This document shows, piece by piece, positions 21,670-33,450 of a DNA stretch of 33,728 bases. The stretch comes from Oppiella nova. Its lineage: Eukaryota; Arthropoda; Arachnida; Sarcoptiformes; Oppiidae. A model generated the notes under the pieces. It was not told the origin of the DNA. It saw only the letters and a list, made by a program, of their open reading frames with translations, and searched no databases. The DNA lies in contig CAJPVJ010000183.1 of NCBI GenBank assembly GCA_905397405.1, positions 1-33,728 on the forward strand, in the 5' to 3' direction. Positions within the stretch are counted from its first letter, which is position 1; each line of letters starts with the position of its first letter. Position numbers and translations under genes: made by a program.

Positions 21670-22586
21670 GGTTCTGGTCTAACCTCTTATGTGTCGAAAA
21701 CATCATATTTTTGGCACAAATTCTGTTAACAAGATATTCAATGCCGAGTGACATATGGATTAACTTTTTATATTGCATTAACTCTTATCATTGACTCAAC
21801 GGTATGTCACACACGACAAGAATTTCTATATTATTTTTTCTGATAACAAATTTATGGTCAAATATTTTTATTCATAATATTCACCGTACATATGATATAC
21901 AGTATAAAATGCTTAAATGTTTTTCCTCACTCGGGTTTAGATTGATTTTGTCGACTCAATTCAATCAAATATTTAATCAATTGATTGAGATTCAAAATAA
22001 TGGCTATATTTAGAGTGTATGTAATTTTATGGTTTACATTTCCATTCCACACATTAAATGCCCGGGTAAATATTGGGTTATGTATTTGCTAAACGTACAT
22101 TTGTTAAGTGTTATAATAATATTAAAACAACTGTTATATTTCTAACTCTTACTATAATTATTTGTATTTTCTTTGTTTGCAACAAATAATAAATCACTTT
22201 ATTTTTTGCAATAAAATTCTTACTTAACTTAAGACCTTAAGGCTGTAAAAAAATTTAAAAATAAAAATTTTATTTACTTTTATAAAGACTGTTATACCAC
22301 TTATAAAATTAAAAAGATTTTTCACAGAGTGTAACGTATTTAAGGTAAACTTTAATTCAATTTATTGGATTAGTTTATCAGTTGTAAATCATTTGTTGTA
22401 ATTTTTGTCTTTTTAATTGAATACGACTTAACGTGCAGTTTATGATGTGATGCAGAAAAATAATGCACGGATTGAGTCGATTGAAAGGTTGGACACAATT
22501 CTCCACTAATTTAAGTACTGAACCGGAGTTGAGAGACACGACATCATAATGAGTGCCACCAGTGTCTGGAGAATTGGTCCTAAAAG

Positions 22587-22589
<3 letters not shown>
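21670..22589. other. AT-rich sequence with one short hairpin
   Basis: Contains a 14-bp stem (22491-22505 with 22567-22580, one bulged base) around a 61-base loop, in a less AT-rich patch just before a CT tract. No gene is supported. Confidence 0.45.
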
Positions 22590-22626
<37 letters not shown>

Positions 22627-22653
22627 ACTCACTCTCTCTCTCTCTCTCTCTCG
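22590..22653 (+). repeat. (CT)n microsatellite with TCAC interruptions
   Basis: A CT run of about 30 bases, a TCACTCACTCAC insert, and a second CT run. Confidence 0.95.
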
Positions 22654-23147
22654 TGTTTTATAATCGATGAAAAAACAATTTTTCATTGTTTGTTTTTGTC
22701 ATACATTTTATAAAAACATGTCCTAATTGATTTAAACTTATACCTGTTTAAATTTGTTTTACGTATTTAATAAATCACTAGTACTAAGTCATTAAAAAAT
22801 ATATCATACGATTATGTTAGAATAGTACAATTTAGGCTATTAAATATAAATAATTGTTTACAATAAATGAATATTTTAGAAATCCTATTAATACACCAAC
22901 GTAGTATGATAATTTGGGATATTGTGTAATGTTGTAAAAATAATTCATATGAGAAATTGGTGGTCAAATGAGAATTATAGAGAAATAAGTCAAGAATTTC
23001 AGTGAACAATGATTTGCCATTTCGTTACACACTTGGGATTCAGACAATCGGTTGATTGCAGACTAAAATTCTGTACTTTTTTTTGACTGTTTTTGTTGTT
23101 CTGTTTAATCCGTTTGCGAGAGTTTGGCGTTCATTATGTTTTCTTTT

Positions 23148-23149
<2 letters not shown>
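22654..23149. other. AT-rich non-coding sequence
   Basis: No feature recognised. Confidence 0.5.

Positions 23150-23188
<39 letters not shown>
23150..23188 (+). repeat. (CT)n microsatellite
   Basis: An uninterrupted CT run of almost 40 bases. Confidence 0.95.
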
Positions 23189-23192
<4 letters not shown>

Positions 23193-24699
23193 TCTAACTC
23201 TGATGTCTATTCTAACAATCGATTCAGTAATAAGTTTACTACAAATAATATTTAAGGAAAAAACAAATAAATTAAGTTATAAACTATTTACCAGATCAAA
23301 TAAGAAAAATGTATTAAGAAGAAAATATAAATTAGTATGTACCGAAATAAAAAAAACACAATTAACAAAATAATATTTATGATAACTGCAAAAGCTTCAG
23401 TATTGGTTTATAATATGAACTTTATATTATTTATCGGGTTATTATACTTTTACTCTAAAATAGAAACGATCTTTTTGTATTTTAATTCATATATTATTTT
23501 AAACACTATAACAAAATGATACTGTAATTATTGTTATAGTAAACAAAATATTTTAATTAATTAAACATGAAAGTTTTATGAAACTCTTATATTTAATTAA
23601 TCAAAATAACATTTTGTTATTTTTGTTCAGTCATTCATCTGTGAATTTGGACACTAGTGTTGCTATCCATAGGCAATACCTGTGCCGACACAACAAATGA
23701 TAAACTAAAGAAAAACTAAGAGAAAGAAAGCAAAGACCAGAGAAAAGCTCTTCAATAGTAATTATGGGAAGTAATAGCACAGCAATATTGCATTGACTTT
23801 ACTGCCTGTCCCTACAGACTGTGCATACATTCATACATTTTATTTCTTATGTCTTCAAGTAATCCATTCTCTCTCTGACTGTCTTTCTGTCATACTTTCA
23901 CTCAGTCTGGATAATAGGACTTAAACTGAGATATTTTATTAATTTATTGTGCATTTCATGCATACATACAAATCACAATCAATATGACAAATATTTATAT
24001 TGTAAAACTTATACAATATGAGCATTATACAGCATTATGTGATTAATTATAATTTTAAAGATTTTATTTTTGTGTTTCATTTTAATGTTTGATTCTGGGT
24101 TTTTATTTTTGTTAAATGTATGGATTACATGATAATATTACTAGCATTAGATTTGATTGAGCAGCAATGCATTAAAATACTAATTAAAATAATAAATAAT
24201 AAATCATGAATTACTGATTGAACTGATCCTACACAAAACATATTTCATTTGTCAATGCATTTGTGAGCACTTAATGAGTTTGAAACAAATTTTAATTTTA
24301 ATTAATTTCTAGAGTTTTGAAAATTCCTCTGAGTTTTACGAATAAAATTCAATTTATAATAATATATTTATTTGATGAATTACTTATACAATATTCGCTC
24401 CCTATACTATCTTATGTGGATTTTATTTTTATGTGTCCTAAATATTAGAAATATAATTGAATCAATACAAAGACATTTGCAAAAAATATATACACAATAA
24501 ACCGATTGACATTTGACAGACGTTTTAGTTTTATAAATAATATAAAACTTTTACTGTAAATGAGGTTTACTTTACAGAGAAAAATAAGAGAATTGCGATA
24601 AAATGTTTGCAATAAATTTGCAAAATTTTATTTTTCCTATACATTAGAGTAAATGGAAAATTTGCTACAATTTATATCTACTACTGCTGTACAGTGTAT
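23189..24699. other. AT-rich non-coding sequence
   Basis: No supported gene. The less AT-rich segment at 23640-23910 has no readable frame with splice borders. Confidence 0.5.
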
Positions 24700-25020
24700 T
24701 GAGTTAACAAAGTTATTGGAGAGACTATTTGAGTCCCAAAAATGTTCACTTAATTCTATTGACAAATAATGTTCAGTAGTTTATTGCCTAAAAAATATAG
24801 TAATTTTGCACAGAATTGACACAATTGTGACAATCTATACATGCATTCTGTGTATAGAGTAAGAGAAATGAATGAAATAAATTCATTGCCATATTCTGTG
24901 CTATTTATAGAGTATAGAGAATCACAATATTCTGTAATCACATAAAATGTGAGGCAAAAGTCAAAAGGAATTTCAAATTACTATTAACTATAACATTGAG
25001 ATATAGATAGATGTGAATTA
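24700..25020 (+). repeat. Left copy of diverged direct repeat flanking the F-box gene
   Basis: Shares an ordered series of blocks with 26721-27025 in the same orientation. Examples are GACTATTTGAGT, TTGACAAATAATGTTCA, ATTCATTGCCATATTCTGTG with CTATTTATAGAGTATA next to it, and GGCAAAAGTCAAAAGGAATT. Identity is good in blocks with small indels between them. This copy lies just downstream of the F-box gene's 3' end. Confidence 0.9.
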
Positions 25021-25034
25021 ATAGCAAAATATGT

Positions 25035-25040
25035 TTTATT
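25035..25040 (-). other. Possible polyadenylation signal of the F-box gene
   Basis: An AATAAA on the - strand, about 28 bases past the stop codon at 25068. The spacing suits a short 3' UTR. In such AT-rich DNA the motif can also occur by chance. Confidence 0.4.
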
Positions 25041-25067
25041 GATTGACAAAACAGTTAAAACATGTTT

Positions 25068-26493
25068 TTAACACTTTTTGATTTTTATATTGTCTGGTAG
25101 TTGGTGTCCGGTACACATGTCCTCCATATCACTGCTACTCATTACATAAATTGTAAACACTTTTCTTGGATTCAATTCATACCAATCAAAGAAACTATTG
25201 ATAAATTGACGGAAAATCTCTACATATTCCTCTGAATCCAAGTAATCCATTAAATGAATGGACACTAAATTTGTGAACTCATGGAGTGTTTTGCATAATA
25301 TATCGGTTTTGTATGCGATATCTTTTGGATTGACAGCCAATCGTCGGATTGATGTGAATGTGGCGATCATATGATACATCTGTCGATAACATGTTATACA
25401 ATCAATGGGATGGAGTGGACATAAGATTAATGTGCCGCATATGACCAGTGTCTTGAGGACAGGGAACATTTTAAAAGCGGTTCAAATGCCGACTCTTTTA
25501 TACCACAATCGCAGAGTTCCAGTGTTTTGACTCTTAAGAATTGGTTCCCGTTTTGTGTATTCATAATGAAACCATAAATCGTTTAGCTGTAGATATACGA
25601 GATTTGGCTGTTTTTGGACCACTCTTTGCAATCCTTGCCACTTGTTTACGCGTAATTCATAACGAAATACCTTGAGATCTAAGTTAACATTGATTATCTC
25701 TAGTGATTGTTCTTGTAATTCAATGTTAACATACAATAGAGAATCCATATATTTGCCATTACTGTCGACAAGACTTTGTGCCAAATTAGGTGTGAATATC
25801 ATAAAATAATTAGTCATCAGTTTTAAATATTTGATACTATTTGGCAAACTATTAAAAATTGGCGGAATTCTTGGGTAGTTCCCCATATTGACACTCAAGG
25901 ACTGCAATTGTATTAACTTTGGGATCACATCCAGGAGTTCGTTGTTGTTACCCAAACACGGATGTAGACAAAGTTTGACCAAACGATTGGATAATAGTCG
26001 ACCCAATTGTGGAATGTCTTCCAAATAGAAGTGTTGATAACCATAGCTTACAACAAGCTTTTTGAGTGATTGGAAAGCATCCATAATATCGTAAAAGGTG
26101 TCGAAATCGGTGTCAAAGTATCCTAACGACAGAAACTGAATGTTTGGAAACTTCTGTGAAATCCAAATCACTTTCTCTTGGCTTTCCATAAGACGTATAG
26201 TTTCGTTCAGATTGAAAACAAACATATTGTTGGGAAAGACAGTTTCTGGGAGTTACAGTCCATTTGGGACAGTAGTGGTCGATCTCTACACGAGAATTGA
26301 TGGCAATGTGTGCGAGTCTTGGGTACCAATAGTTAGCACATCTCTGGAACTGTTGGGACACTCTTTCCAAACGAATCCAATCATTTGGATCCAAATGCGA
26401 GAAGATGTCAATCAAGACGTCGTCATTCAGTATGACTGGTGTCTTAGGAGGAGATCCACTGTCTTTGCTATTACTGTTGTTTTTATCACTCAT
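25068..26493 (-). CDS. F-box/leucine-rich-repeat protein gene, frame interrupted
   Basis: The first frame starts MSDKNNSNSKDSGSPPKTPV and continues into an F-box at about residues 19-60 (ILNDDVLIDIFSHLDPNDW, then FQRCANYWYPRL). F-box proteins bind SKP1 and bring substrates to SCF ubiquitin ligases. The reading must then move to a second frame between about 26266 and 26225. That frame stays open for over 240 codons with irregular leucine-rich repeats (NIQFLSLGYFD, LIQLQSLSVNMG, IKYLKLMTN, PNLVYLQLNDLW). It meets TGA near 25484. The protein resumes in the same frame at FPVLKTLVICGTL, ending IKIKKC at 25068. In between, a third frame reads DCGIKESAFEPLLK, which suits the family better, so two compensating indels are likely. 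The total is near 475 residues with no intron borders seen. It is either a recent pseudogene or a gene with sequence errors. The F-box call is firm and the substrate unknown. Confidence 0.8.
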
Positions 26494-26720
26494 TTTATGT
26501 TTCTATCAATTGATAACTGATTTTATGATTTGACAAATAATTTGTTTTTATTTTAAATTTTTAAAATACTTACAAAACAACTCGCGATTCGTTTATTGTT
26601 ATCTAAGTTTTGGTTTACATTTTTAACTGACATTTGTAAAGTTAATACACTATTACAAAAGTAAATTACAATTGAATACTGTATTGTAAAAATTTCTATT
26701 CAATTGATTTAGTAATTTGT
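26494..26720. other. Region upstream of the F-box gene
   Basis: About 230 AT-rich bases between the F-box start codon and the right direct repeat. The promoter presumably lies here or in the repeat, but no defined core element stands out. Confidence 0.35.
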
Positions 26721-27025
26721 TTAATAAAGTTTTCGGAGCGACTATTTGAGTGCCATAAATGTTAATTCTATTGACAAATAATGTTCATTAGTTTATTCAC
26801 AAAAAAATTATTTTTAACTTAATTTACAAAATTATTACTATCTATTTATGCACATATAACTAAATGTAGTAAATTCATTGCCATATTCTGTGCTATTTAT
26901 AGAGTATAAAGAATCGCAATATTCTGTAATTACATAAAAATAAGGCAAAAGTCAAAAGGAATTTCAAATGACTATTGACTATAACACTGAGATATAAAGA
27001 GATGTGAGTCAACATAGAATTTATG
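26721..27025 (+). repeat. Right copy of diverged direct repeat flanking the F-box gene
   Basis: Homologous to 24700-25020 in the same orientation. By analogy with the left copy, it corresponds to the 3' flank of an F-box gene, yet no F-box coding sequence follows to the right. Confidence 0.9.
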
Positions 27026-27127
27026 TCTCTATACTGACAGTGTTTTTTGTGTATTTGTTTTGGATATGAGTGCAAGTGATGTAGCATTTGATTCATATAT
27101 TGATTATACTATCAGGCAGTCCGCCAA

Positions 27128-27130
<3 letters not shown>

Positions 27131-27162
<32 letters not shown>
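27131..27162 (+). repeat. (GA)n microsatellite
   Basis: An uninterrupted GA run. Confidence 0.95.
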
Positions 27163-27164
<2 letters not shown>

Positions 27165-28153
27165 CTAATATATTGTGTATGTCTGACTTTGACTGACTGT
27201 TTGCTAAGATATATGTTTAGAGCAAATGTTAAATATTTAATTCGAGTTTTCCGTCAAATATTGTTTTTATTGTTATTCTCCCCAAAAAGGGTCTGATTTT
27301 ATTGCCAGTGAAAAGTCAATGCCTTTTATGTTCAGAAAACCCATAATAAGGTTAAGAACTAGTGGGCAATGCAGAGGGCTATAGGTATTGGCTTTAATCA
27401 CAGCATCCATTGATTACAATTGAAAGCAACGGTCAAACAGTTTATGAGTTGATATCACAACACAATAATACAGACCTTTAGCTCTCACTCTGGGCTTTAT
27501 TTTGCCTACACTTTGGTCTCTTTATTGCAAGAAAGGCTGCGATCGAAAAATTCTTGTGATTTTGGGATTGTATTTGTGTTTCACTTATACTGTACTCTCG
27601 TGTGAACACAAACTTGTGATGAACTGATGTTTAAGGGATGAAGTCGTGGAGACAACACAGCTTTCGGATGAAACACCAATTGTGTTGTGTATTGTGTTTG
27701 GTGTGGAAAACCCTTTATTGCTTTACTGTTGGCATTAAATGTTAAGGTCTTTGGTCTCGCAATAGTCACAGAGTATTGTTTGCACAACGATTTCGGTGTG
27801 TATTCTGTGTGTATAGTAATAGCCTTTACTCTAATTAAGTGTATGTATTGTCTGTTTGTGTTTCGCACACAACTCTATAGAAAATTATATTTTTCTCCAA
27901 AATATGATATAATATTAAGTAAATTAATTATAAGTAAATATACTGATTGTGGACAGATTTTTGAATATCTGTACAAATATAAGCTACCGTTCCATTCGCT
28001 AGTAGATGTCTTTCCATTAGATTCCCATAAGTATAGCGTCCATCAAATAATCAATTAAACTAAATAAACAATGAGTTCATTAAAAACTTTACTCTGAAAT
28101 CCCCAATCCCTGTGATCATTAGAAATAGTTTTAAAATATTAGATAAGATATCG
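27163..28153. other. Intergenic sequence, less AT-rich at 27300-27850
   Basis: Open frames overlap on both strands at 27581-27868 and 27687-28058, but neither gives a recognisable protein or clear splice borders. Possible regulatory or untranslated DNA; not assignable. Confidence 0.4.
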
Positions 28154-28429
28154 ATTATTTTAATGAAAAACTCTTGAAAAACTCATAACATATATGAATT
28201 GAATGGAAACCTACAATATATACAAAGTTTATTCCCGAAATAAGGTATTAAAGAAATAGAAAGTTGAAATATTTCTATGAGTTTTAGGCACAAAATAAAA
28301 ATATTTTTAATTTTAACAAAAAGCAGCATTCAATCTATGCTACGATCTCATCTAAAAAATATTTTTTGCTATATTTTTGCAAACAAAAATGATATATAAA
28401 TTAAATTTAAGGCAAAAATTTATTTAGTG

Positions 28430-28464
<35 letters not shown>

Positions 28465-28938
28465 CTTTGATCTCTAAATAATGAAAAAAGATTTTTTATT
28501 TTTCTTTTGCTATTATATTTTTTGTGTGTGTTTTCTCTGATGCCATAAAAAATTGAAAATATATAATATTTTGATTTATATCTAATATTTGTTCAGTTAA
28601 TGTTTGAAAATATATTATTTCTGTGTTTTGTAGTTTATATGGTATTTTTTGGTGGACATCACATGGAGTGTTAGTTTCACAGAAATTGGTCATAAATTTT
28701 CAGTTTTACTGTTCAAATAAATTATATTTTGTGTCCAAAAAAATCCCTTTCAGTCCCTGTGAACACAAAATTGATTTAAACATTAAACTGTGAATTCAAT
28801 AGTAATAACAAGATTTTAATAGCGATTAAATATAAATATAATATTTTTTGTTTAATCAAAGTCTTTACTCCATGAGCTATAAATCTATTACCAAAATATA
28901 TAACGGATTTAAAGTTTACGGAACGAAAAATAAAATTT
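28154..28938 (+). repeat. Left arm of large (about 785 bp) inverted repeat
   Basis: Reverse complement of 32948-33728 with a small number of substitutions and indels, mostly in A/T and GA runs. It contains a GA microsatellite at 28432-28461. No transposase, target-site duplication or clear terminal inverted repeat was recognised. The pair could be two copies of a non-autonomous element in opposite orientation, or a fold-back duplication. Confidence 0.93.
28432..28461 (+). repeat. (GA)n microsatellite within inverted-repeat arm
   Basis: A GA run whose counterpart, with a GGAGGAG variation at its edge, sits as CT at 33418-33447 in the other arm. Confidence 0.95.
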
Positions 28939-30449
28939 ACACAAAAAACACACTTTCAATGAAATCGCAAAAACTAACTTTTAGTTTATTTGACTCAAAA
29001 TACTTTTTACCATTGCTTATACCAAAACGAAGTGCAAAAAAATTATACGCTATTTATACGGATCATTGAATTTTATACACCAATAGAAAGGAGTTTGTAT
29101 TTTGAAATAGGCTTTCTGACTGAGCCAATACTTGATTTTGTTTTTTATTTAGCCATGTACCAAAAAATATATACCAGAAATATAAAACACATACATATAA
29201 ACAGTGAGAGCGTATTATTTAATGGCAAACGTCTCAATACAAGTCAATAGTCGAAACCAAACACATTAAACAGTAAGACATCGAGTGTTTACATCCAATG
29301 GACAGTCGGGTTTGGACTGAGTTTTGCTTTAATATAAAAATTTTATTTTTTAGCCCAAATTCTAATGCAACCGAAAGCCTCGCTATTTATAAAATAAAAA
29401 GTTTTTGACATTTGCCTTTTCATTGTCTGGATGATATTTATGGCTAAACTTTGTGCTAGGAGCTCTCGATTAATATCAATTTATTCAGTTTCAGATGACC
29501 AGTGCTTGTTTTCAAATATATTTATATGCACTACATTATGATGGCATTTACCATTTTGCAGTACCAATATACATTTTACCATTTTTGGGTTTAAATTTAA
29601 TCTACTTTCCAAGAGAGATAATTGAGAAAATATATAAATAAATTATGTTATTAAGCCTTTAATTAAATCTCCATATTGAAATATTGTAAATCTAATTAAT
29701 ATAAAATGTATACATTATTAACATAATAAGTTATTCAAAACTTTATTTTGTACAGTAACACACATTATATAACCACAAATATTATTTTAAATTCTTACTT
29801 ATGTCTAATTTTTTATTCAAATAAAAATTAAAGTTTAGACAATGTATTAAATAAATGCGAAATATTATACATTCACAAAATTATATACCATTATAATGAA
29901 TTCACAATTCTGTCATTTTAGTTTAACTAGAAATATATTCTCTGTTAAAATATTTCATATCGATTGTAACAAAGTGTTAACTTTAAGACAAATGAAATGA
30001 TAATAAAAAGCAAAAGTGAAAAGAAAATCATATTTAATGAAAACATTATCTCGACTGAAATCAAGTGCACAAAGAAATAGATCACACATTTCTGGGGCCC
30101 ATAAATAGACCGCAGAATTCATTGAATAACATATAAAAACTACTCAATCATAATAGAGATTAATTGCAAATAATCTAATATTGAATGACAATGCAATCAC
30201 TTTCTCTTGTTGTGGCCAAACTAGCCCTCAGTTCATCGAGTGATTCATGTCTTCGCACATGAAATCAAAAACAGGCCACAAATAGTGAGCACCGAAACAA
30301 ATATTACACTTTATTTCGCTTATATTTATGATATTCAGTGCTAATCAACACAAGAATAGTTTGCTTTTTGTTAACTTATATACACTTTTTCTCTATGTAT
30401 GTGTCAGTTATGATATTGTAATAAATGTATTGTTAGACTACAATTGACT
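28939..30449. other. AT-rich part of the large inverted-repeat spacer
   Basis: No supported gene. The open frames around 28848-29250 are AT-rich chance frames overlapping the arm boundary. Confidence 0.5.
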
Positions 30450-31776
30450 GGTGTTCGTAGCGCTCCTACATTCAGCCAAAACTTATATATATTGGCCTCC
30501 AGTTCCCATTTATTGGGCCAATACGACTCGTACGCCTGTGCCTTACGAGTTAGTCTGTGCTCTCATTGCTATCTCATATACAATAGACCTCTCGAGCTGT
30601 AGATTCCGTACTGACTCTCACTCACCAACACATGATAGTCACAGTCAGAGCACAGTTACCTCACATACACAGAATCCATACGGTTTTGCATAGAGAATTG
30701 GCCACCGGCTCACTCAACATACGTCTTTCCTCCCTGTGCTCTCGTTTTTTAGTGTTTTTTATTTGATGTGCAAAATCGTTGTCTCGATCTTCCGTTTGGT
30801 TCCGCGTTTTCAATCAATTCCTGTGTTTGGCTTTGATTTTGCGGATATATTCTCAACGATTTGATTCATTACTTGTTATTTATTCACATCAGTCCACAGA
30901 ATATATGAGCAAAAGTTTGTTGAAAAAGTTTTGCTTTAATTTGATTTAATTCGCAGATATTTGTTTTATTCAGACAATGAGATATGATATATAAATAGAA
31001 AATAATAAAGTGTTGTCTGAGATGTACGATAAAAATATGTATTACTTTTCTATGTGTTTATTCATATAATAACAGAGCATTTGTTATATAATATCAGAGA
31101 TTTGTTTCTTAGGTGTTCGTAGCGCTCCTACATTCAGCCAAAACTTATATATATTGGCCTCCAGTTCCCATTTATTGGGCCAATACGACTCGTACGCCTG
31201 TGCCTTACGAGTTAGTCTGTGCTCTCATTGCTATCTCACATACAATAGACCTCTCGAGCTGTAGATTCCGTACTGACTCTCACTCACCAACACATGATAG
31301 TCACAGTCAGAGCACAGTTACCTCACATACACACACAGAATCCATACGGTTTTGCATAGAGAATTGGCCACCGGCTCACTCAACATACGTCTTTCCTCCC
31401 TGTGCTCTCGTTTTTAGTGTTTTTTATTTGATGTGCAAAATCGTTGTCTCGATCTTCCGTTTGGTTCCGCGTTTTCAATCAATTCCTGTGTTTGGGCTTT
31501 GATTTTGCGGATATATTCTCAACGATTTGATTCATTACTTGTTATTTATTCACATCAGTCCACAGAATATATGGGCAAAAGTTTGTTGAAAAAGTTTTGC
31601 TTTAATTTGATTTAATTCGTAGATATTTGTTTTATTCAAACAATGAGAGATGATATATAAATAGAAAATAATAAAGTGTTGTCTGAGATGTACGATAAAA
31701 ATATGTATTACTTTTCTATGTGTTTATTCATATAATAACAGAGCATTTGTTATATAATATCAGAGATTTGTTTCTT
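30450..31776 (+). repeat. 662-bp tandem duplication, two slightly diverged copies
   Basis: Copy 1 is 30450-31110 and copy 2 is 31112-31776. Differences include CATATACA against CACATACA, an extra CACA in copy 2, a one-base change in a T run, an extra G in copy 2, and a few substitutions. The unit is clearly less AT-rich than its surroundings. It has facing ATTGGCC and GGCCAAT elements, and on the - strand a TATATAAG box between them and the unit's start. The frames opening at 30451 and 31113 begin with GTG, not ATG, and resemble no known protein. A duplicated promoter or 5' exon is a reasonable guess. Confidence 0.93.
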
Positions 31777-32300
31777 TGATTCGCGAAAAATGTTGTGTCA
31801 GTTGTGTTCATATCTTATCTGAAAATATAGTCTATTATTGTATTTATATGTTATATTAAATGCCAGAATTACTCCGCTGTTCACACCGTTTATGCATTTG
31901 ATGTGTGAATGTCATATATTAATGTATAAGACATTTATACACACAGACTACACATGTGATTTGATATGGCCACGACTACTACCTGACCATCACGCTAATA
32001 AGTATATTCTGTGTGTGTTTGTTTGCATGTTTATCGTGTCTACCATGGAATTCAATGGGATATTTGCCACAATTGTATTCAATGCAATCAAAAACTGTCA
32101 GATATTTCGTGTAACATACAAACAATACTCTATTTTAGTCGTATATCTACTCATATTTCACACCAACTTTAGTTTTGTGGATAACATGTGGATCATAGGT
32201 AAGCATCTTTGTAGTGGTCTATTGAGCTCTGGTGGTCGTGTTTTATCTCAAAAACTACTTTCCCTTTCACTTATGTTTTCTCAATAACATTACATTAGTA
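31777..32300 (+). other. Possible first exon with short coding start
   Basis: A TCAGTT initiator-like motif lies near 31798. At 32186 an ATG opens a short reading M-W-I-I, and an excellent donor, GATCATAG|GTAAGC, follows at 32198/32199. The surrounding stretch is moderately less AT-rich, and one + strand frame is open from 31838 to 32287. No downstream exon is visible and the frame has no recognisable domain, so this is only a candidate 5' exon. Confidence 0.2.
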
Positions 32301-32947
32301 AACGGTGAGTAAAAACGGCGATTGAGAGTCATGTACTCTTGGCCATATTGTTACTCTAATATATTATTATAATATTTTGATTTTCAAATAGATAAAAACC
32401 GTCTCTACGAGTTGTGTTTCCGCTTAATTTTATTTTGATTTTCTTTTATATAATAAAGTGATTATAACTCCTCTCTGTCTCTCCCTCCCTCCCTCTCTCC
32501 CATACATTGAATAGCAAACAATTTGCAGTTGTTTTATTTGCCACAAAAAACTTATAATCAAATTACATATTTGGAAAATACTTTTGTTTCATAATTCTTA
32601 TACATTTGTTGAGTTTTCTTACTATTTATAGTGATTTGAAAAGGACTGGTAGTCTGCCTACGACTAGAATAAGTAAAGCCAATACATTGCAAAATATTGA
32701 GCCCTTTATTTATAATGTTTAGTATTATATCTATGCATTAGATTTTAGCACTTAATTCACTTTCAATTATGTTTAATTGGATTTGAATGACTCGCACAGA
32801 CCTGATCTCCAGAAACTTCAGATTAAATCAAATTAATTCACTTATATTTTGACATTTTGTTCAAAATTAATGCATTTTTCTCTCCTCTTCTCTCTTAATC
32901 CCATTCACAATACAGTGAGAGATAACACAAATGAATGTAAAAATAGA
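32301..32947. other. AT-rich sequence with CT-rich tract
   Basis: Contains a CTCTCTGTCTCTCCCTCCC-type tract at about 32471-32502. Otherwise featureless. Confidence 0.5.
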
Positions 32948-33414
32948 AAATTTTATTTTTCGTTCCGTAAACTTTAAATCCGTTATATATTTTGGTAATA
33001 GATTTATAGCTCATGGAGTAAAGACTTTGATTAAACAAAAAATATTATATTTATATTTAATCGCTATTAAAATCCTGTTATTACTATTGAATTTACAATT
33101 TAATGTTTAAATCAATTTTGTGTTCACAGAGACTGAAAGGGATTTTTTTGGACACAAAATATAATTTATATGAACAGTAAAACTGAAAATTTATGACCAA
33201 TTTCTGTGAAACTAACACTCCATGTGATGTCCACCAAGAATACCATATAAACTACAAAACACAGAAATAATATATTTTCAAACATTAACTGAACAAATAT
33301 TAGATATAAATCAAAATATTATATATTTTCAATTTTTTATGGCATCAGAGAAAACACACAAAAAAATAATAGCAAAAGAAAAAAAAATCTTTTTTCATTA
33401 TTTAGAGATCAAAG

Positions 33415-33450
<36 letters not shown>

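Noticed and set aside
26240-26270. Possible 11-base GT...AG intron explaining the F-box frame change
   Set aside because: It is far too short for splicing, and removing it leads to a third frame that soon stops.
26140-26520. 126-codon open frame on the + strand
   Set aside because: It lies antisense to the F-box coding region and has no recognisable domain.
24700-27025. LTR-retrotransposon reading of the direct repeats
   Set aside because: The internal gene is F-box/LRR, not gag-pol. No primer binding site, polypurine tract or TG...CA ends were seen, and the repeats differ by many indels.
27581-28058. Overlapping frames on both strands, one with a hydrophobic segment
   Set aside because: Neither is favoured by codon use, domain or splice sites. 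This is most likely chance openness in a less AT-rich patch.
30451-31502. Pair of similar 80 and 129-codon frames
   Set aside because: Both begin at GTG rather than ATG and resemble no protein. They are copies of the 662-bp duplication, and the frame is altered by an indel between copies.
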